Shown here: positions 37,535 to 48,440 of the stretch, one piece after another | How positions within the stretch are numbered: position 1 is the stretch's first letter | Layout: each line of letters starts with the position of its first letter | Assembly (NCBI RefSeq): GCF_014197015.1 | Contig: NZ_JACIET010000004.1 | Coordinates: 62,001 to 126,000 of the forward strand | DNA: 64,000 nt | Source: Niveibacterium umoris | Lineage (GTDB): Bacteria; Pseudomonadota; Gammaproteobacteria; Burkholderiales; Rhodocyclaceae | Direction: 5' to 3' | Made by a program: the position numbers and the translations under genes | The notes under the pieces: model-generated | The model's database searches: none | What the model was told of the DNA's origin: nothing | Seen by the model: only the letters and a program-made list of their open reading frames with translations

Positions 37535-38314
37535 TCACGCTTTCTCAAGGAGTTCTTCGCTGGGCAGCATGGCCGGGGCGGCGCCCCGCCAGGTCACCAG
37601 CTCAAGGCGGCCGTCGAGGTGCTCGACGATGCCGGTGCAGGAGTCCACCCAGTCGCCGCAATTCACATAGGTCAGGCCATCGACCTCGCGGATCGCGGCC
37701 CAGTGGATGTGGCCGCAGATCACGCCGTCAAGCTTGCGGTCGCGGGCGGCGTGGATCACCGATTCTTCAAAATCGAAAATGAACTGGAGGGCGGTCTTGA
37801 CCTTGCGCTTGGCGTAGCCGGCCAGCGACCAGTAGCCGGAAATGCCCAGCTTGCGGCGCGCCCAGGACAGCATGATGTTGAGCCGCACCAGCATGTTGTA
37901 GGACATGTCGCCAAGCACTGCGACCCAGCGGTGGTAGCGGGTGACCTGGTCGAATTCGTCGCCGTGCACCAGCAGGAACTTGCGCCCGTCGGCCGTGGTA
38001 TGCACATGCTCGTGTTCGACCTTGATGTCGCCGAAAACTGTGCCGCAGTAATCGCGCAGTGCCTCGTCGTGATTGCCGGGGATGAAGATGATTTCTTCGC
38101 CATGGCGCGCACGCCGCAGCAGCTTCTGCACCACGGTGTTCTGCGAGGCGCTCCAGTGGATGCTGCGACTCATCGACCAGAAATCGATGATGTCGCCGAT
38201 CAGGAAGACCTTTTCGGCGGGGTGCTCGCGCAGGAAATCGAGCAATTGCTCGGCCTGGCAGGCGCGGGTTCCGAGATGGATGTCGGACAGAAAGAGTGTG
38301 CGGACGCGCGGCAT
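37535..38314 (-). CDS. plcP: Metallophosphoesterase, PlcP-like (LpxH-related family)
   Basis: 259 aa. The metal-binding pattern of calcineurin-like phosphoesterases is complete: SDIHLG, GDIIDFW, GNHDE, HGDEFD and GHIH. The segments RTLFLSDIHLGTR, LLRRARHGEEIIFIPGNHDE and VNCGDWVDSCTGIVEHLDG are those of the PlcP group, which under phosphate starvation removes the phosphate head group of phospholipids to give diacylglycerol. It is similar to LpxH in fold but the surroundings (two glycosyltransferases and DgkA) favour PlcP. The first gene of its operon; a Pho-box-like repeat lies about 35 nt upstream. PlcP versus a UDP-diacylglucosamine hydrolase should be tested. Confidence 0.8.
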   Translation of the reverse strand: MPRVRTLFLSDIHLGTRACQAEQLLDFLREHPAEKVFLIGDIIDFWSMSRSIHWSASQNTVVQKLLRRARHGEEIIFIPGNHDEALRDYCGTVFGDIKVEHEHVHTTADGRKFLLVHGDEFDQVTRYHRWVAVLGDMSYNMLVRLNIMLSWARRKLGISGYWSLAGYAKRKVKTALQFIFDFEESVIHAARDRKLDGVICGHIHWAAIREVDGLTYVNCGDWVDSCTGIVEHLDGRLELVTWRGAAPAMLPSEELLEKA

Positions 38315-38348
38315 GGCGGCGCATATTCAGGTGCGCGTGTTGCAGGGG

Positions 38349-38374
38349 CATGACGAGTTCATGTCGTGTACATC
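38349..38374 (-). promoter_or_regulatory. Pho-box-like 11-nt-spaced repeats upstream of plcP
   Basis: Three CAT-initial units recur every 11 nt on the plus strand (38349, 38360, 38371). On the minus strand the pair reads ACGACAT-GAAC-TCGTCAT, matching the CTGTCAT-N4-CTGTCAT Pho box at 9 of 14 positions (38350-38367). Spacing is right for PhoB, but the match is weak. Confidence 0.3.
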
Positions 38375-38457
38375 ATTCTTTGCCAACGGGTGCCAATCGC
38401 AGGCGCCGCAGTGGTTACAATCCGGTTTCAATGTCAGTGCGGTAGGCGCTCTTCACG

Positions 38458-39132
38458 ATGAATCAGGATCAGCTCAAACAACTCGTCGCGCAGGCCGCGG
38501 CGGACTATGTGGCGGCCAATGCGCCGCATGGATGCGTGCTCGGCGTCGGCACCGGGTCAACCGCCAATCTCTTCATTGATGCCCTGGCGCCGATTCGCTC
38601 GCGCTTCGTCGGTGCGGTGTCCAGCTCGGAAGCCAGCCGTGTCCGGCTTGAAGCGCTGGGCATTCCGGTGCTCGATCTGAACGCGGTGACCGAGATCCCG
38701 ATCTATGTGGATGGCGCCGACGAGGTCGATCCAGGGCTGCGTGCAATCAAGGGCGGTGGTGCCGCACTCACGCGCGAGAAAATCGTCGCGGCGGTGGCGC
38801 GCGAATTCGTCTGCATCGCCGATGCGAGCAAGAAAGTGGCGGTGCTGGGCAAGTTCCCGTTGCCGGTCGAAGTGATCCCGATGGCGCGTGAACATGTCAC
38901 GCGTGCCTTGCGCCGCCTCGGTGGCGAGCCGCGCTGGCGCGAGGGCGTCGTCACCGATAACGGAAACGTCATCCTTGACGTGCATGGTCTGCAGATCACG
39001 GACCCGGTGGCGCTTGAGAGCGAGATCGATCACATTACCGGCGTGGTGACGAGCGGCCTGTTTGCGCGCCGCCCGGCGGATCTCTTGCTGATCAGTTCGC
39101 CAATCGGTGTCGAGCGACTGTCGCGCGGTTGA
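38458..39132 (+). CDS. rpiA: Ribose-5-phosphate isomerase A
   Basis: 224 aa. Interconverts ribose-5-phosphate and ribulose-5-phosphate. The loop [15 protein letters not shown], the catalytic segment [25 protein letters not shown] and the residues following it are intact. It diverges from the plcP operon with 143 nt between. A -10 box TACAAT is at 38416-38421 without a good -35. The pathway link is the pentose phosphate route and prkB. Confidence 0.97.
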   Translation: MNQDQLKQLVAQAAADYVAANAPHGCVLGVGTGSTANLFIDALAPIRSRFVGAVSSSEASRVRLEALGIPVLDLNAVTEIPIYVDGADEVDPGLRAIKGGGAALTREKIVAAVAREFVCIADASKKVAVLGKFPLPVEVIPMAREHVTRALRRLGGEPRWREGVVTDNGNVILDVHGLQITDPVALESEIDHITGVVTSGLFARRPADLLLISSPIGVERLSRG

Positions 39133-39181
39133 AAGAATTGTTGCGTAACCTCCGCGGGTTATGCGTGAAAGGAAACCGAGC

Positions 39182-39859
39182 ATGACCGAACATACTTCCA
39201 AGCAGTTCGACATCGAGCTGGAAAGCATCCGTACCCGCGTGCTGCAGATGGGCGGGCTGGTTGAGCAGCAGATCGCGCGCGCGATCGAGGGTCTGACGGA
39301 AGGCGATCAGGAACTGATCGAGCGGGTCATTGATGACGACCATCAGGTCAATTCGCTCGAAATCGAACTCGACGAGCTGTGCACGCAAGTGATCGCAAAG
39401 CGCCAGCCGGCAGCTTCCGATTTGCGCCTGATCTCTGCGGTGTTGAAGGCGATTACTGACCTTGAACGCATCGGCGACGAAGCCAAGAAGATCGCGAAGA
39501 TGGCCAAGGCGATCCACGGTGGCGCGCTTGCGGTGCCCAGGGTGCAGGTTGCCTACATGGCAGAGATGGCGATTGGAGAACTGCGTCAGGCGCTCGATGC
39601 GTTCGCCCGTATGGACGTGGTCGCCGCTGAAGAGGTGGTGCGTTCGGACAAGCTGATCGATGCCGAGTTCAAGGGCATCATGCGCCAGGTCATCACTTTC
39701 ATGATGGAAGACCCACGCACGATTTCGGGCGGCATCGACATCATCTTCGTGGCCAAGGCGCTCGAACGCATTGGCGACCACTCGAAGAACATGGCGCAGT
39801 ATGTGTTCTACATGGCCAAGGGCGAGGACATGCGGCACACAAAGCTGCCGCCGGTTTGA
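39182..39859 (+). CDS. phoU: Phosphate signalling protein PhoU
   Basis: 225 aa, two PhoU repeats (about 15-100 and 118-210) each with the E/DxxxD motifs, seen in LERIGDEAKKIAKMA and LERIGDHSKNMAQYV. In E. coli it shuts off PhoR/PhoB when phosphate is plentiful, working with the Pst transporter. No pst or phoB/phoR gene lies in the window. AAAGGA precedes ATG 39182, 49 nt after rpiA, and a strong terminator follows. Its position near the plcP operon supports a phosphate theme. Confidence 0.96.
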   Translation: MTEHTSKQFDIELESIRTRVLQMGGLVEQQIARAIEGLTEGDQELIERVIDDDHQVNSLEIELDELCTQVIAKRQPAASDLRLISAVLKAITDLERIGDEAKKIAKMAKAIHGGALAVPRVQVAYMAEMAIGELRQALDAFARMDVVAAEEVVRSDKLIDAEFKGIMRQVITFMMEDPRTISGGIDIIFVAKALERIGDHSKNMAQYVFYMAKGEDMRHTKLPPV

Positions 39860-39875
39860 TGTCTGTTCGGCAGTG

Positions 39876-39907
39876 AAAAGGGCGGCACAGATGTGCCGCC
39901 CTTTTTT
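39876..39907. terminator. Bidirectional intrinsic terminator after phoU
   Basis: AAAAGGGCGGCACA and TGTGCCGCCCTTTTTT form a perfect 10-bp or longer stem (39876-39907). The T-run on the plus strand and A-run on the left make it usable from both sides. Confidence 0.92.
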
Positions 39908-39963
39908 CTGCTGATGACGGTGCCGCCGGGTGTGCGGCCGGATTTGCCGACGAGTGACTGCGC

Positions 39964-40146
39964 TCAGACGATCCAGCTCACGCCTTCTTCATCGCGATCA
40001 TCGTCGTCGCACGGGTCATCGATCTCGTGCTCATGCAATTGGGCATTGCGCATCGCGCGCATCAACTCGGCGTCACTGATGCGCAGGAGCGGATCGTTTG
40101 CCGCTTCGCCGCGCCGGTCAAGAGGGAGGGGGGCCAGCGTCATCAT
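39964..40146 (-). CDS. Small acidic protein, function unknown
   Basis: 60 aa from ATG 40146, which has GAGG 8 nt upstream. The sequence has a helical middle (ISDAELMRAMRNAQLHEHEI) and an acidic end (DDPCDDDDRDEE). It is on the minus strand between the phoU terminator and galE. An alternative start further upstream (40269) would add an arginine-rich leader of poor quality. I do not recognise a family; the ribosome binding site and codon use suggest it is real. Confidence 0.45.
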   Translation of the reverse strand: MMTLAPLPLDRRGEAANDPLLRISDAELMRAMRNAQLHEHEIDDPCDDDDRDEEGVSWIV

Positions 40147-40330
40147 GGTTGAACCTCTTCTGGGTAATCTGTTCGCTGACCTTATGCCTCGCATGTTGCA
40201 GGCGCGTTTCATGCTAATCCGGCTTTGCGAGTCGGAATGTTTGCGTCGCGGGCGAACTGCGTGAAGCATCTCCTGTGTGTTTTCGATCCGGGCGATGACA
40301 ATTGGAAGCTGTGTTTCTTAAGGATCCCTG

Positions 40331-41371
40331 ATGATTTTCGTGACTGGTGGGGCCGGCTACATCGGCTCGCATACCTGCGTTGAACTGCTTCAGGCCGGTT
40401 TCGACGTGACCGTGTTCGACAATTTCTGCAACAGTCATCCGGAGGCCCTTGCGCGCGTCGAGCGGATCACTGGGCGCACGCTGCGCGTCGTGCGCGGCGA
40501 CATCCGCGATCGTGCCGCTCTGGAGTGCGCACTGCGCGAATCCGGTGCAGAGGCGGTGGTCCACTTTGCCGGCCTCAAGGCAGTCGGCGAATCGGTTGAA
40601 AAGCCGCTCGCGTACTACGACAACAATGTCGTCGGCACCGTGCGCCTGCTCGAGGCGATGAACGCATGCGGCGTGAAGTCGCTGGTTTTCAGCTCGTCGG
40701 CGACGGTCTATGGTGACCCGCAGCGTTTGCCGTTGACCGAAGATCATCCGCTTTCCGCGACCAATCCGTATGGCCGCACCAAGCTTGTGATCGAGGACAT
40801 GCTGCGCGATCTCGAACGCAGCGATCCGGCCTGGCGTATTGGAATCCTGCGCTACTTCAATCCGGTCGGCGCGCACGCGAGCGGACTCATCGGCGAAGAC
40901 CCGCAAGGCATCCCGAACAACCTGATGCCCTTTGTTGCGCAGGTCGCGATCGGGCGTCGCGAGTTCCTCAACGTGTGGGGCAACGACTATCCGACGCCTG
41001 ACGGCACCGGTGTGCGCGACTACATCCATGTCGTCGATCTGGCCCTCGGTCACCTCAGCGCACTCGAACGCCTGCGGCGTGAGGCCGGTTGTTTCGCCGT
41101 GAATCTTGGAACCGGGCAGGGCTACAGCGTGCTCGACATGGTGCGCGCGTTCGAGCGTGGCAGCGGGCGCCCGGTGGCCTACCGCATTGCACCGCGACGC
41201 GCCGGCGATGTCGCGGCGTGTTACGCCGATCCGGCGCATGCCGCATCGCTGCTGGGCTGGCGCGCGACGCGCGATCTCGATGCGATGTGTGCCGACACCT
41301 GGCGCTGGCAGCAACAGAACCCAAACGGCTATGCGACTCCGGAAGCTGGCCAGAAGAATTCCCCCGCTTAA
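40331..41371 (+). CDS. galE: UDP-glucose 4-epimerase
   Basis: 346 aa. NAD-binding [10 protein letters not shown], catalytic SSSATVYG and YGRTK (Y-x3-K) motifs are intact. It interconverts UDP-glucose and UDP-galactose and supplies galactose for surface polysaccharide. It precedes manC by 11 nt and is co-transcribed with it. GalE-family members acting on UDP-GlcNAc exist, so the exact sugar is not fixed. Confidence 0.94.
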   Translation: MIFVTGGAGYIGSHTCVELLQAGFDVTVFDNFCNSHPEALARVERITGRTLRVVRGDIRDRAALECALRESGAEAVVHFAGLKAVGESVEKPLAYYDNNVVGTVRLLEAMNACGVKSLVFSSSATVYGDPQRLPLTEDHPLSATNPYGRTKLVIEDMLRDLERSDPAWRIGILRYFNPVGAHASGLIGEDPQGIPNNLMPFVAQVAIGRREFLNVWGNDYPTPDGTGVRDYIHVVDLALGHLSALERLRREAGCFAVNLGTGQGYSVLDMVRAFERGSGRPVAYRIAPRRAGDVAACYADPAHAASLLGWRATRDLDAMCADTWRWQQQNPNGYATPEAGQKNSPA

Positions 41372-41382
41372 GGAAAACAACG

Positions 41383-42819
41383 ATGAGCATCCAGTCTGTA
41401 ATCCTGTCCGGTGGCTCGGGCACCCGCTTGTGGCCGGCATCGCGCGAGCAATATCCGAAGCAATTGCTGGCGCTGACCGGCAGCGACACGCTGCTGCAGG
41501 CAACCGCCCGCCGCCTCGACGGTTTTGCGGGCGACGTCGTGGCGAACACGATCGTTGTCAGCAACGAGGAATACCGCTTCGTGATCGCCGAACAACTGCG
41601 CCAGTTGGGCAAGCGCGGGCGCATCGTGCTCGAGCCGGCCGGCCGCAACACCGCGCCGGCGTTGACGCTCGCCGCGCTGCTCGCGGTTGCTGACGGTTCG
41701 GACCCGGTGCTGCTGGTAATGCCGGCCGACCATGTGATCCCGGACCTCGGCGCTTTCCAGGCCGCAATTGCAGAAGGCGCCACGCTGGCGGCCGAGGGTG
41801 CCTTCGTCACCTTTGGTATCGTGCCGGATCGCCCCGAGACCGGTTATGGCTATATCCGCGCCGGCGAGAAGTTGGCGGGCGCGCAGAGTGCGCGAGGGCT
41901 CGACGCGTTCGTCGAGAAACCGGATGCCGCAAAGGCTGCCGAGTATGTGGCGAGCGGGCAGTACCTGTGGAACAGCGGCATCTTCGTCATTAAGGCTTCG
42001 CGCTGGATTGCGGCGATCGAGCGTTTCAACCCGGCGATGGCCGATGCCTGTCGCCGTGCGATGGCGGGCGCCACTGACGACGCGGACTTCGTGCGCGCCG
42101 ACAAGGCAGCCTTCCTGTCGAGCCCCTCGGATTCGATTGACTATGCCGTGATGGAAAAGCTCGCTTCCGCGCCGGAACTCGGGCGTGGCGTCGTGGTACC
42201 GATGGCGGCCGGCTGGTCGGATGTCGGTGCCTGGGACGCGCTGTGGGAAGTCAGCGAAAAGGATGCGGACGGTAACGTCGGGCGCGGTGACGTGATGTTC
42301 GAATCGAGCGAAGACACCATGGTGATGGCCGAGTCACGGCTCGTCGCTGCGATAGGCCTGAAGGACATGGTCGTCGTCGAAACGCCCGATGCCGTCATGG
42401 TGGCGCACAAGCGCAATACTCAGGACGTCAAGAAGATTGTTGCCCGCCTGAAGGCAGAAGGGCGCACGCAGGCGAACCTTCACCGCAAGGTGTTCCGCCC
42501 GTGGGGCTGGTATGACTCGATCGACAATGGCGAGCGCTTCCAGGTCAAACGCATCGTCGTGAATCCGGGAGCGAAGCTGTCGCTACAGATGCACCATCAC
42601 CGCGCCGAACACTGGATCGTGGTCAAGGGCACCGCCGAAGTGACGAACGGCGACAAGGTCTTCCTGCTGTCGGAAAACGAGTCGACCTACATTCCGCTCG
42701 GGCATACCCACCGTCTTGCGAATCCGGGCAAGGTGCCGCTCGAAATCATCGAGGTGCAGTCCGGCTCGTACCTGGGTGAAGACGACATCGTGCGCTTCGA
42801 GGACACCTACGGCCGCTGA
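41383..42819 (+). CDS. manC: Mannose-1-phosphate guanylyltransferase/mannose-6-phosphate isomerase
   Basis: 478 aa bifunctional enzyme of the ManC/AlgA type. The N-terminal nucleotidyltransferase (GGSGTRLWPASREQYPKQLL) makes GDP-mannose; the C-terminal cupin (VNPGAKLSLQMHHHRAEHW) isomerises mannose-6-phosphate. Both motifs are complete. ATG 41383 has AAGGA upstream. The frame is open back into galE, but the family starts at MSIQSVILSGG. It supplies GDP-mannose for exopolysaccharide or LPS. A terminator (42844-42869) follows. Confidence 0.95.
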   Translation: MSIQSVILSGGSGTRLWPASREQYPKQLLALTGSDTLLQATARRLDGFAGDVVANTIVVSNEEYRFVIAEQLRQLGKRGRIVLEPAGRNTAPALTLAALLAVADGSDPVLLVMPADHVIPDLGAFQAAIAEGATLAAEGAFVTFGIVPDRPETGYGYIRAGEKLAGAQSARGLDAFVEKPDAAKAAEYVASGQYLWNSGIFVIKASRWIAAIERFNPAMADACRRAMAGATDDADFVRADKAAFLSSPSDSIDYAVMEKLASAPELGRGVVVPMAAGWSDVGAWDALWEVSEKDADGNVGRGDVMFESSEDTMVMAESRLVAAIGLKDMVVVETPDAVMVAHKRNTQDVKKIVARLKAEGRTQANLHRKVFRPWGWYDSIDNGERFQVKRIVVNPGAKLSLQMHHHRAEHWIVVKGTAEVTNGDKVFLLSENESTYIPLGHTHRLANPGKVPLEIIEVQSGSYLGEDDIVRFEDTYGR

Positions 42820-42843
42820 GATATTTCTCCGGAGGGAAAAGAG

Positions 42844-42869
42844 AAAGGGCCGCGTGAGCGGCCCTTTTT
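42844..42869. terminator. Bidirectional intrinsic terminator between manC and secF
   Basis: GGGCCGC (42847-42853), loop GTGA, GCGGCCC (42858-42864) then TTTTT; the minus strand has the A/T tract AAAGAG on its far side. It ends both convergent transcripts. Confidence 0.88.
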
Positions 42870-42889
42870 CATGGCGATGCGGTGTCGGA

Positions 42890-43828
42890 TCAGACCACCG
42901 CTTCTTCCTTCTTCTTCGGCTGAATGATGAACTGTTCGCGCTTGACGCCCAGCCACATTGCCAGCGGTGCGGCGACCAGCACCGACGAGTAGATGCCGAA
43001 CAGGATGCCGATGGTCAGCGCGAGCGCGAAGTAGAACAGCGTCGGGCCGCCGAAGACGAGCATCGACAGCACCATCATTTCGGTCGAGCCGTGCGTGATC
43101 ATCGTTCGCGAGATCGTCGAGGTGATCGCGTGGTCGATGACTTCGGACACTGACAAACCGCGCTTGCGGCTGTTGCGGAAGGTTTCGCGCACGCGGTCGA
43201 ACACGACCACCGATTCGTTCACCGAATAGCCCAGGACCGCGAGCACCGCCGCCAGCACCGGCAGCGAGAACTCCCACTGGAAGAAGGCGAAGAAGCCCAG
43301 GATGATCACGACGTCGTGCAGGTTGGCGATGATTGCGCTGACCGCAAGCCGCCACTCGAAACGCACGGCGAGGTAGGCGACGATGCCGGCAACCACCAGC
43401 AGCAGGGCCAGTGCGCCATCCGATGCGAGTTCCTTGCCGACTTGCGGACCGACGAACTCGACGCGGCGCAGTTCGGCGGCAGGGCCTTCGACCTTGGCCA
43501 GCGTCGTCTTCACACGCTCGGAGATTTGCGCGCTCGATTCGCCTTCGCGGTTGGGCAGACGGATCATCACATCGCGCGAACTGCCGAAGTTCTGCACCTG
43601 GAAGTCGACGAAGCCATCCTTTGCGAGCGCGGACCGGATGGGTTCGAGCTGCGGCGCGGTGGCGTAGTTCACTTCGAGGACCGTACCGCCGGTGAACTCG
43701 ATCGAGAAGTGCAGGCCGCGCGTCGCGAGGAAGAATACGGCCGCGAGGAAGGTGATCAGCGAAATGACGTTGAAGATCAACGCATTCCGCATGAACGGGA
43801 TGTCTTTCTTGATGCGGAAGAATTCCAT
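42890..43828 (-). CDS. secF: Protein translocase subunit SecF
   Basis: 312 aa, six membrane helices. The first helix with FFLATRGLHFSIEFTGGTVLEV is typical, and the later segment VNESVVVFDRVRETF is the SecF signature. It works with SecD and YajC to drive late steps of secretion through SecYEG using the proton gradient. It follows secD by 63 nt that contain a strong hairpin (43860-43881) and is the last gene of the operon. Confidence 0.96.
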   Translation of the reverse strand: MEFFRIKKDIPFMRNALIFNVISLITFLAAVFFLATRGLHFSIEFTGGTVLEVNYATAPQLEPIRSALAKDGFVDFQVQNFGSSRDVMIRLPNREGESSAQISERVKTTLAKVEGPAAELRRVEFVGPQVGKELASDGALALLLVVAGIVAYLAVRFEWRLAVSAIIANLHDVVIILGFFAFFQWEFSLPVLAAVLAVLGYSVNESVVVFDRVRETFRNSRKRGLSVSEVIDHAITSTISRTMITHGSTEMMVLSMLVFGGPTLFYFALALTIGILFGIYSSVLVAAPLAMWLGVKREQFIIQPKKKEEAVV

Positions 43829-43859
43829 TTTGGCTTCCGTTATGAAACAGGGTCAGGGG

Positions 43860-43881
43860 GCGGGCGGCGTTTGCCGCCCGC
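43860..43881 (-). other. Strong stem-loop between secD and secF
   Basis: GCGGGCGGC (43860-43868) and GCCGCCCGC (43873-43881) form a 9-bp perfect stem with a 4-nt loop. No T-run follows. It is likely to affect processing or the level of secF relative to secD. Confidence 0.6.
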
Positions 43882-43891
43882 ATGACAGTAC

Positions 43892-45748
43892 TTATTCCTT
43901 GCCTTCGGCGGCGGGGCGCCAGATCTGGCCGATCGCGATCGACTGTAGCTTGCGACGGCCGCCGTAGATGAAGTTCGTCACCATGCGCGAGACCATCACC
44001 GAGCTGAACATCGAAGTCATGATGCCCAGACAATGCACGACCGCGAAGCCGCGCACCGGGCCGCTACCGAAGATCAGCAGCGCGATACCGGCAATCAGCG
44101 TGGTTACGTTCGAGTCGAGAATCGTGCCGAAGGCGCGCTCGTAGCCCGCTGCGATCGCCGCTTGCGGCGTCGAGCCGTTACGCAGCTCTTCGCGAATCCG
44201 CTCGTTGATCAGCACGTTCGCGTCGATCGCCATACCCAGCGTGAACGCGATAGCGGCGATGCCGGGCAGCGTCAGCGTGGCTTGCAGCAGCGACAGCAGC
44301 GCGAGCAGCAGCAACAGGTTCGAACCCAGCGCGATCACCGAAACCAGGCCGAAGACCATGTAGTAGATCACCATGAAGATCGCGATGGCGATGAAGCCCC
44401 ACATCGTCGACTTGAAGCCCTTGGCGATATTGTCGGCGCCCAGGCTCGGGCCGATCGTGCGCTCTTCGATGATGTCCATCGGCGCGGCCAGCGAACCGGA
44501 GCGGATCAGGATCGCGAGGCTGGTGGTCTCCTCGGCGCTGAACTGGCCAGTGATCTGGAAGCGATTGCTGAATTCGCCCTGGATCGTCGCGACCGAAATG
44601 GCCTCACCCTTGCCGCGCTCGTAAAGGATGATCGCCATGCGCTTGCCGATACTGTCGCGGGTCACGTCGCGCATGATGCGGCCGCCGGCGGCGTCGAGAC
44701 TCACCGCGACGGCGGGCTGGTGATTGTTGTCGAAGGTGGCGTCCGCGCCGTTGAAGCGGTCGCCGGTGAGCACGATCTGTTTCTTCACGGCGATCGGGAT
44801 CACCGAGCCATCGCGACGGCGTTCCGGCACGACATCAACGCCCACGCTGCTGCCGCTCTGGGTCGCGGCTTCGTCGACCATGCGTACTTCCAGCGTGGCG
44901 GTGCGGCCGATCAGCGACTTGGCCTTGGCGACGTCCTGCACGCCGGGTAGTTGCACCACGATGCGGTCGGCGCCTTGCTGCTGGATCACCGGTTCGGCGA
45001 CACCCAGTTCATTGATACGGTTGTGCAGCGTGACGATGTTCTGCTTGATCGCGTCTTCCTGGATCGTGCGCTTGGACTGTTCCTTCAGCGTGGCAACGAT
45101 CAGTTGCTCCTCGCCTTCAGTCTTGTCGGCCAGTTGCAGTTCCGGCAGGCGATCGCGGATGACGTCGCGCGCCTTGTCGCGCAACGCAGCGTCGCGGAAG
45201 CGCACCACCAGGGATTCGCCGTCGCGCACGATGCCGCCATGACGCAGATCCTTTTCGCGCAGCATGGTGCGCATGTCACCAGTGATCGAATCGAGGCGTT
45301 TGGTGATCGCGCCCTTCATGTCGACCTGCAAAAGGAAGTGCACCCCGCCACGCAGATCCAGGCCGAGGTACATCGGCAGCGCATGGATCGCGTTGAGCCA
45401 GTTCGGGCTCGCTGACAGCAGGTTGAGTGCAACGGTGTGGCCGGCGTCGTTGGCGTCCGGGTTGAAGGCGTGCTCGAGCGCGTCCTTCGCCTTGATCTGC
45501 GAGTCGGTGTCACGCAGTCGAACACGCACCGAGTTGTTGTCGAAGAAGATGCCGTCGAAGGGGATCTTCGCGTCGACCAGCGCGCGTTCGGCGGTGGCCT
45601 TGGCAGACTCCGTCAGGCGGATCGTCGATTTGGCGCTCGACACCTGAACCGCGGGCACTTCGCCGAAGTAGTTGGGCAGCGTGTAGAGGATGCCGAAGAA
45701 CAGAACCACCAGGATCAGGAGGTTCTTCCAGAGGGGGTAACGGTTCAT
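43892..45748 (-). CDS. secD: Protein translocase subunit SecD
   Basis: 618 aa. N-terminal membrane helix, a large periplasmic region (P1 domain) and a C-terminal group of helices with LPGIAAIAFTLGMAIDANVLINERIREE, the SecD signature. It acts with SecF. ATG 45748 follows yajC after 64 nt that hold another hairpin (45778-45799). Length is normal. Confidence 0.96.
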   Translation of the reverse strand: MNRYPLWKNLLILVVLFFGILYTLPNYFGEVPAVQVSSAKSTIRLTESAKATAERALVDAKIPFDGIFFDNNSVRVRLRDTDSQIKAKDALEHAFNPDANDAGHTVALNLLSASPNWLNAIHALPMYLGLDLRGGVHFLLQVDMKGAITKRLDSITGDMRTMLREKDLRHGGIVRDGESLVVRFRDAALRDKARDVIRDRLPELQLADKTEGEEQLIVATLKEQSKRTIQEDAIKQNIVTLHNRINELGVAEPVIQQQGADRIVVQLPGVQDVAKAKSLIGRTATLEVRMVDEAATQSGSSVGVDVVPERRRDGSVIPIAVKKQIVLTGDRFNGADATFDNNHQPAVAVSLDAAGGRIMRDVTRDSIGKRMAIILYERGKGEAISVATIQGEFSNRFQITGQFSAEETTSLAILIRSGSLAAPMDIIEERTIGPSLGADNIAKGFKSTMWGFIAIAIFMVIYYMVFGLVSVIALGSNLLLLLALLSLLQATLTLPGIAAIAFTLGMAIDANVLINERIREELRNGSTPQAAIAAGYERAFGTILDSNVTTLIAGIALLIFGSGPVRGFAVVHCLGIMTSMFSSVMVSRMVTNFIYGGRRKLQSIAIGQIWRPAAEGKE

Positions 45749-45777
45749 GGTTTGGGACCGGGCGAGGGGGCAGGCGG

Positions 45778-45799
45778 CGGGAGGCTCACAGGCCTCCCG
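45778..45799 (-). other. Stem-loop between yajC and secD
   Basis: CGGGAGGC (45778-45785) and GCCTCCCG (45792-45799) form an 8-bp perfect stem with loop TCACAG. As between secD and secF, it is GC-rich without a T-run. Confidence 0.55.
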
Positions 45800-45812
45800 G
45801 CCGATGAATGGC

Positions 45813-46142
45813 TCAGGCGCTCTTCAGCGTGCCCTTGGGCAATACGGTGGCGACGGCAGGCTTTTGCACCAGCAGTTCGACGCCGTCGGCAACTTCGACG
45901 CGGACATAGCTTTCGCCGACGCTGGCGATCTTGCCTGCGATGCCACCCTGGGTGACAACCTCGTCACCCTTTTGCAGCGCATCGAGAACAGCCTTGTGTT
46001 CCTTGGCCTTCTTCATTTGCGGGCGGATCATCAGGAACCAGAGGATCCCGAACATCAGGATCAGGGGCAGGATGCCCATGATGCCGCCCATGGGGTCGGC
46101 CGCGGCGCCCGCGGTCTGGGCGTAGGCGTTGGAAATCAGCAC
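45813..46142 (-). CDS. yajC: Preprotein translocase accessory subunit YajC
   Basis: 109 aa. One membrane helix (GILPLILMFGILWFLMI) and the cytoplasmic domain EHKAVLDALQKGDEVVTQGGIAGKI are the YajC marks. It binds SecDF. The start is GTG (46142) with GGAG about 7 nt upstream. It lies between tgt (105-nt spacer) and secD, the standard order. Confidence 0.94.
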   Translation of the reverse strand: MLISNAYAQTAGAAADPMGGIMGILPLILMFGILWFLMIRPQMKKAKEHKAVLDALQKGDEVVTQGGIAGKIASVGESYVRVEVADGVELLVQKPAVATVLPKGTLKSA

Positions 46143-46247
46143 GTTACACTCCGAAAGGTTGGGATCAATTCAAACCGCCGAGTATAGCAGTGCCGTGTGA
46201 TTCGCCCGCTTGGCCCGGTTCGCCGCAGGAAAGCGGCTTGAGCAGGA

Positions 46248-48388
<2,141 letters not shown>

Positions 48389-48397
48389 GGGCTTTGC

Positions 48398-48426
48398 TTG
48401 ATAGGGGGGCGGATTTCCGGGATAAT
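48398..48426 (+). promoter_or_regulatory. Sigma-70 promoter of tRNA-Leu
   Basis: TTGATA (48398-48403), an exact 17-nt spacer, and GATAAT (48421-48426). Each box is 5 of 6 to consensus. The start of transcription would be about 8 nt upstream of the mature tRNA. Confidence 0.75.
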
Positions 48427-48440
48427 GATCGACTTTCCGC

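Noticed and set aside
38381-38395. Second possible sigma-54 site upstream of plcP (TGGCACCCGTTGGCA on the minus strand)
   Set aside because: The GG-to-GC spacing is 9, not 10, so RNA polymerase with sigma-54 should not recognise it; it is better described as a direct repeat TGCCA-N5-TGCCA.
39893-40264. A 123-codon plus-strand frame between phoU and galE
   Set aside because: Low-complexity Ser/Arg translation and no ribosome binding site; the minus-strand 60-codon frame in the same region is more credible.
41089-41382. Open frame extending manC upstream into galE
   Set aside because: The family starts at MSIQSVILSGG and a good ribosome binding site precedes 41383; the extra residues are out of frame with galE.
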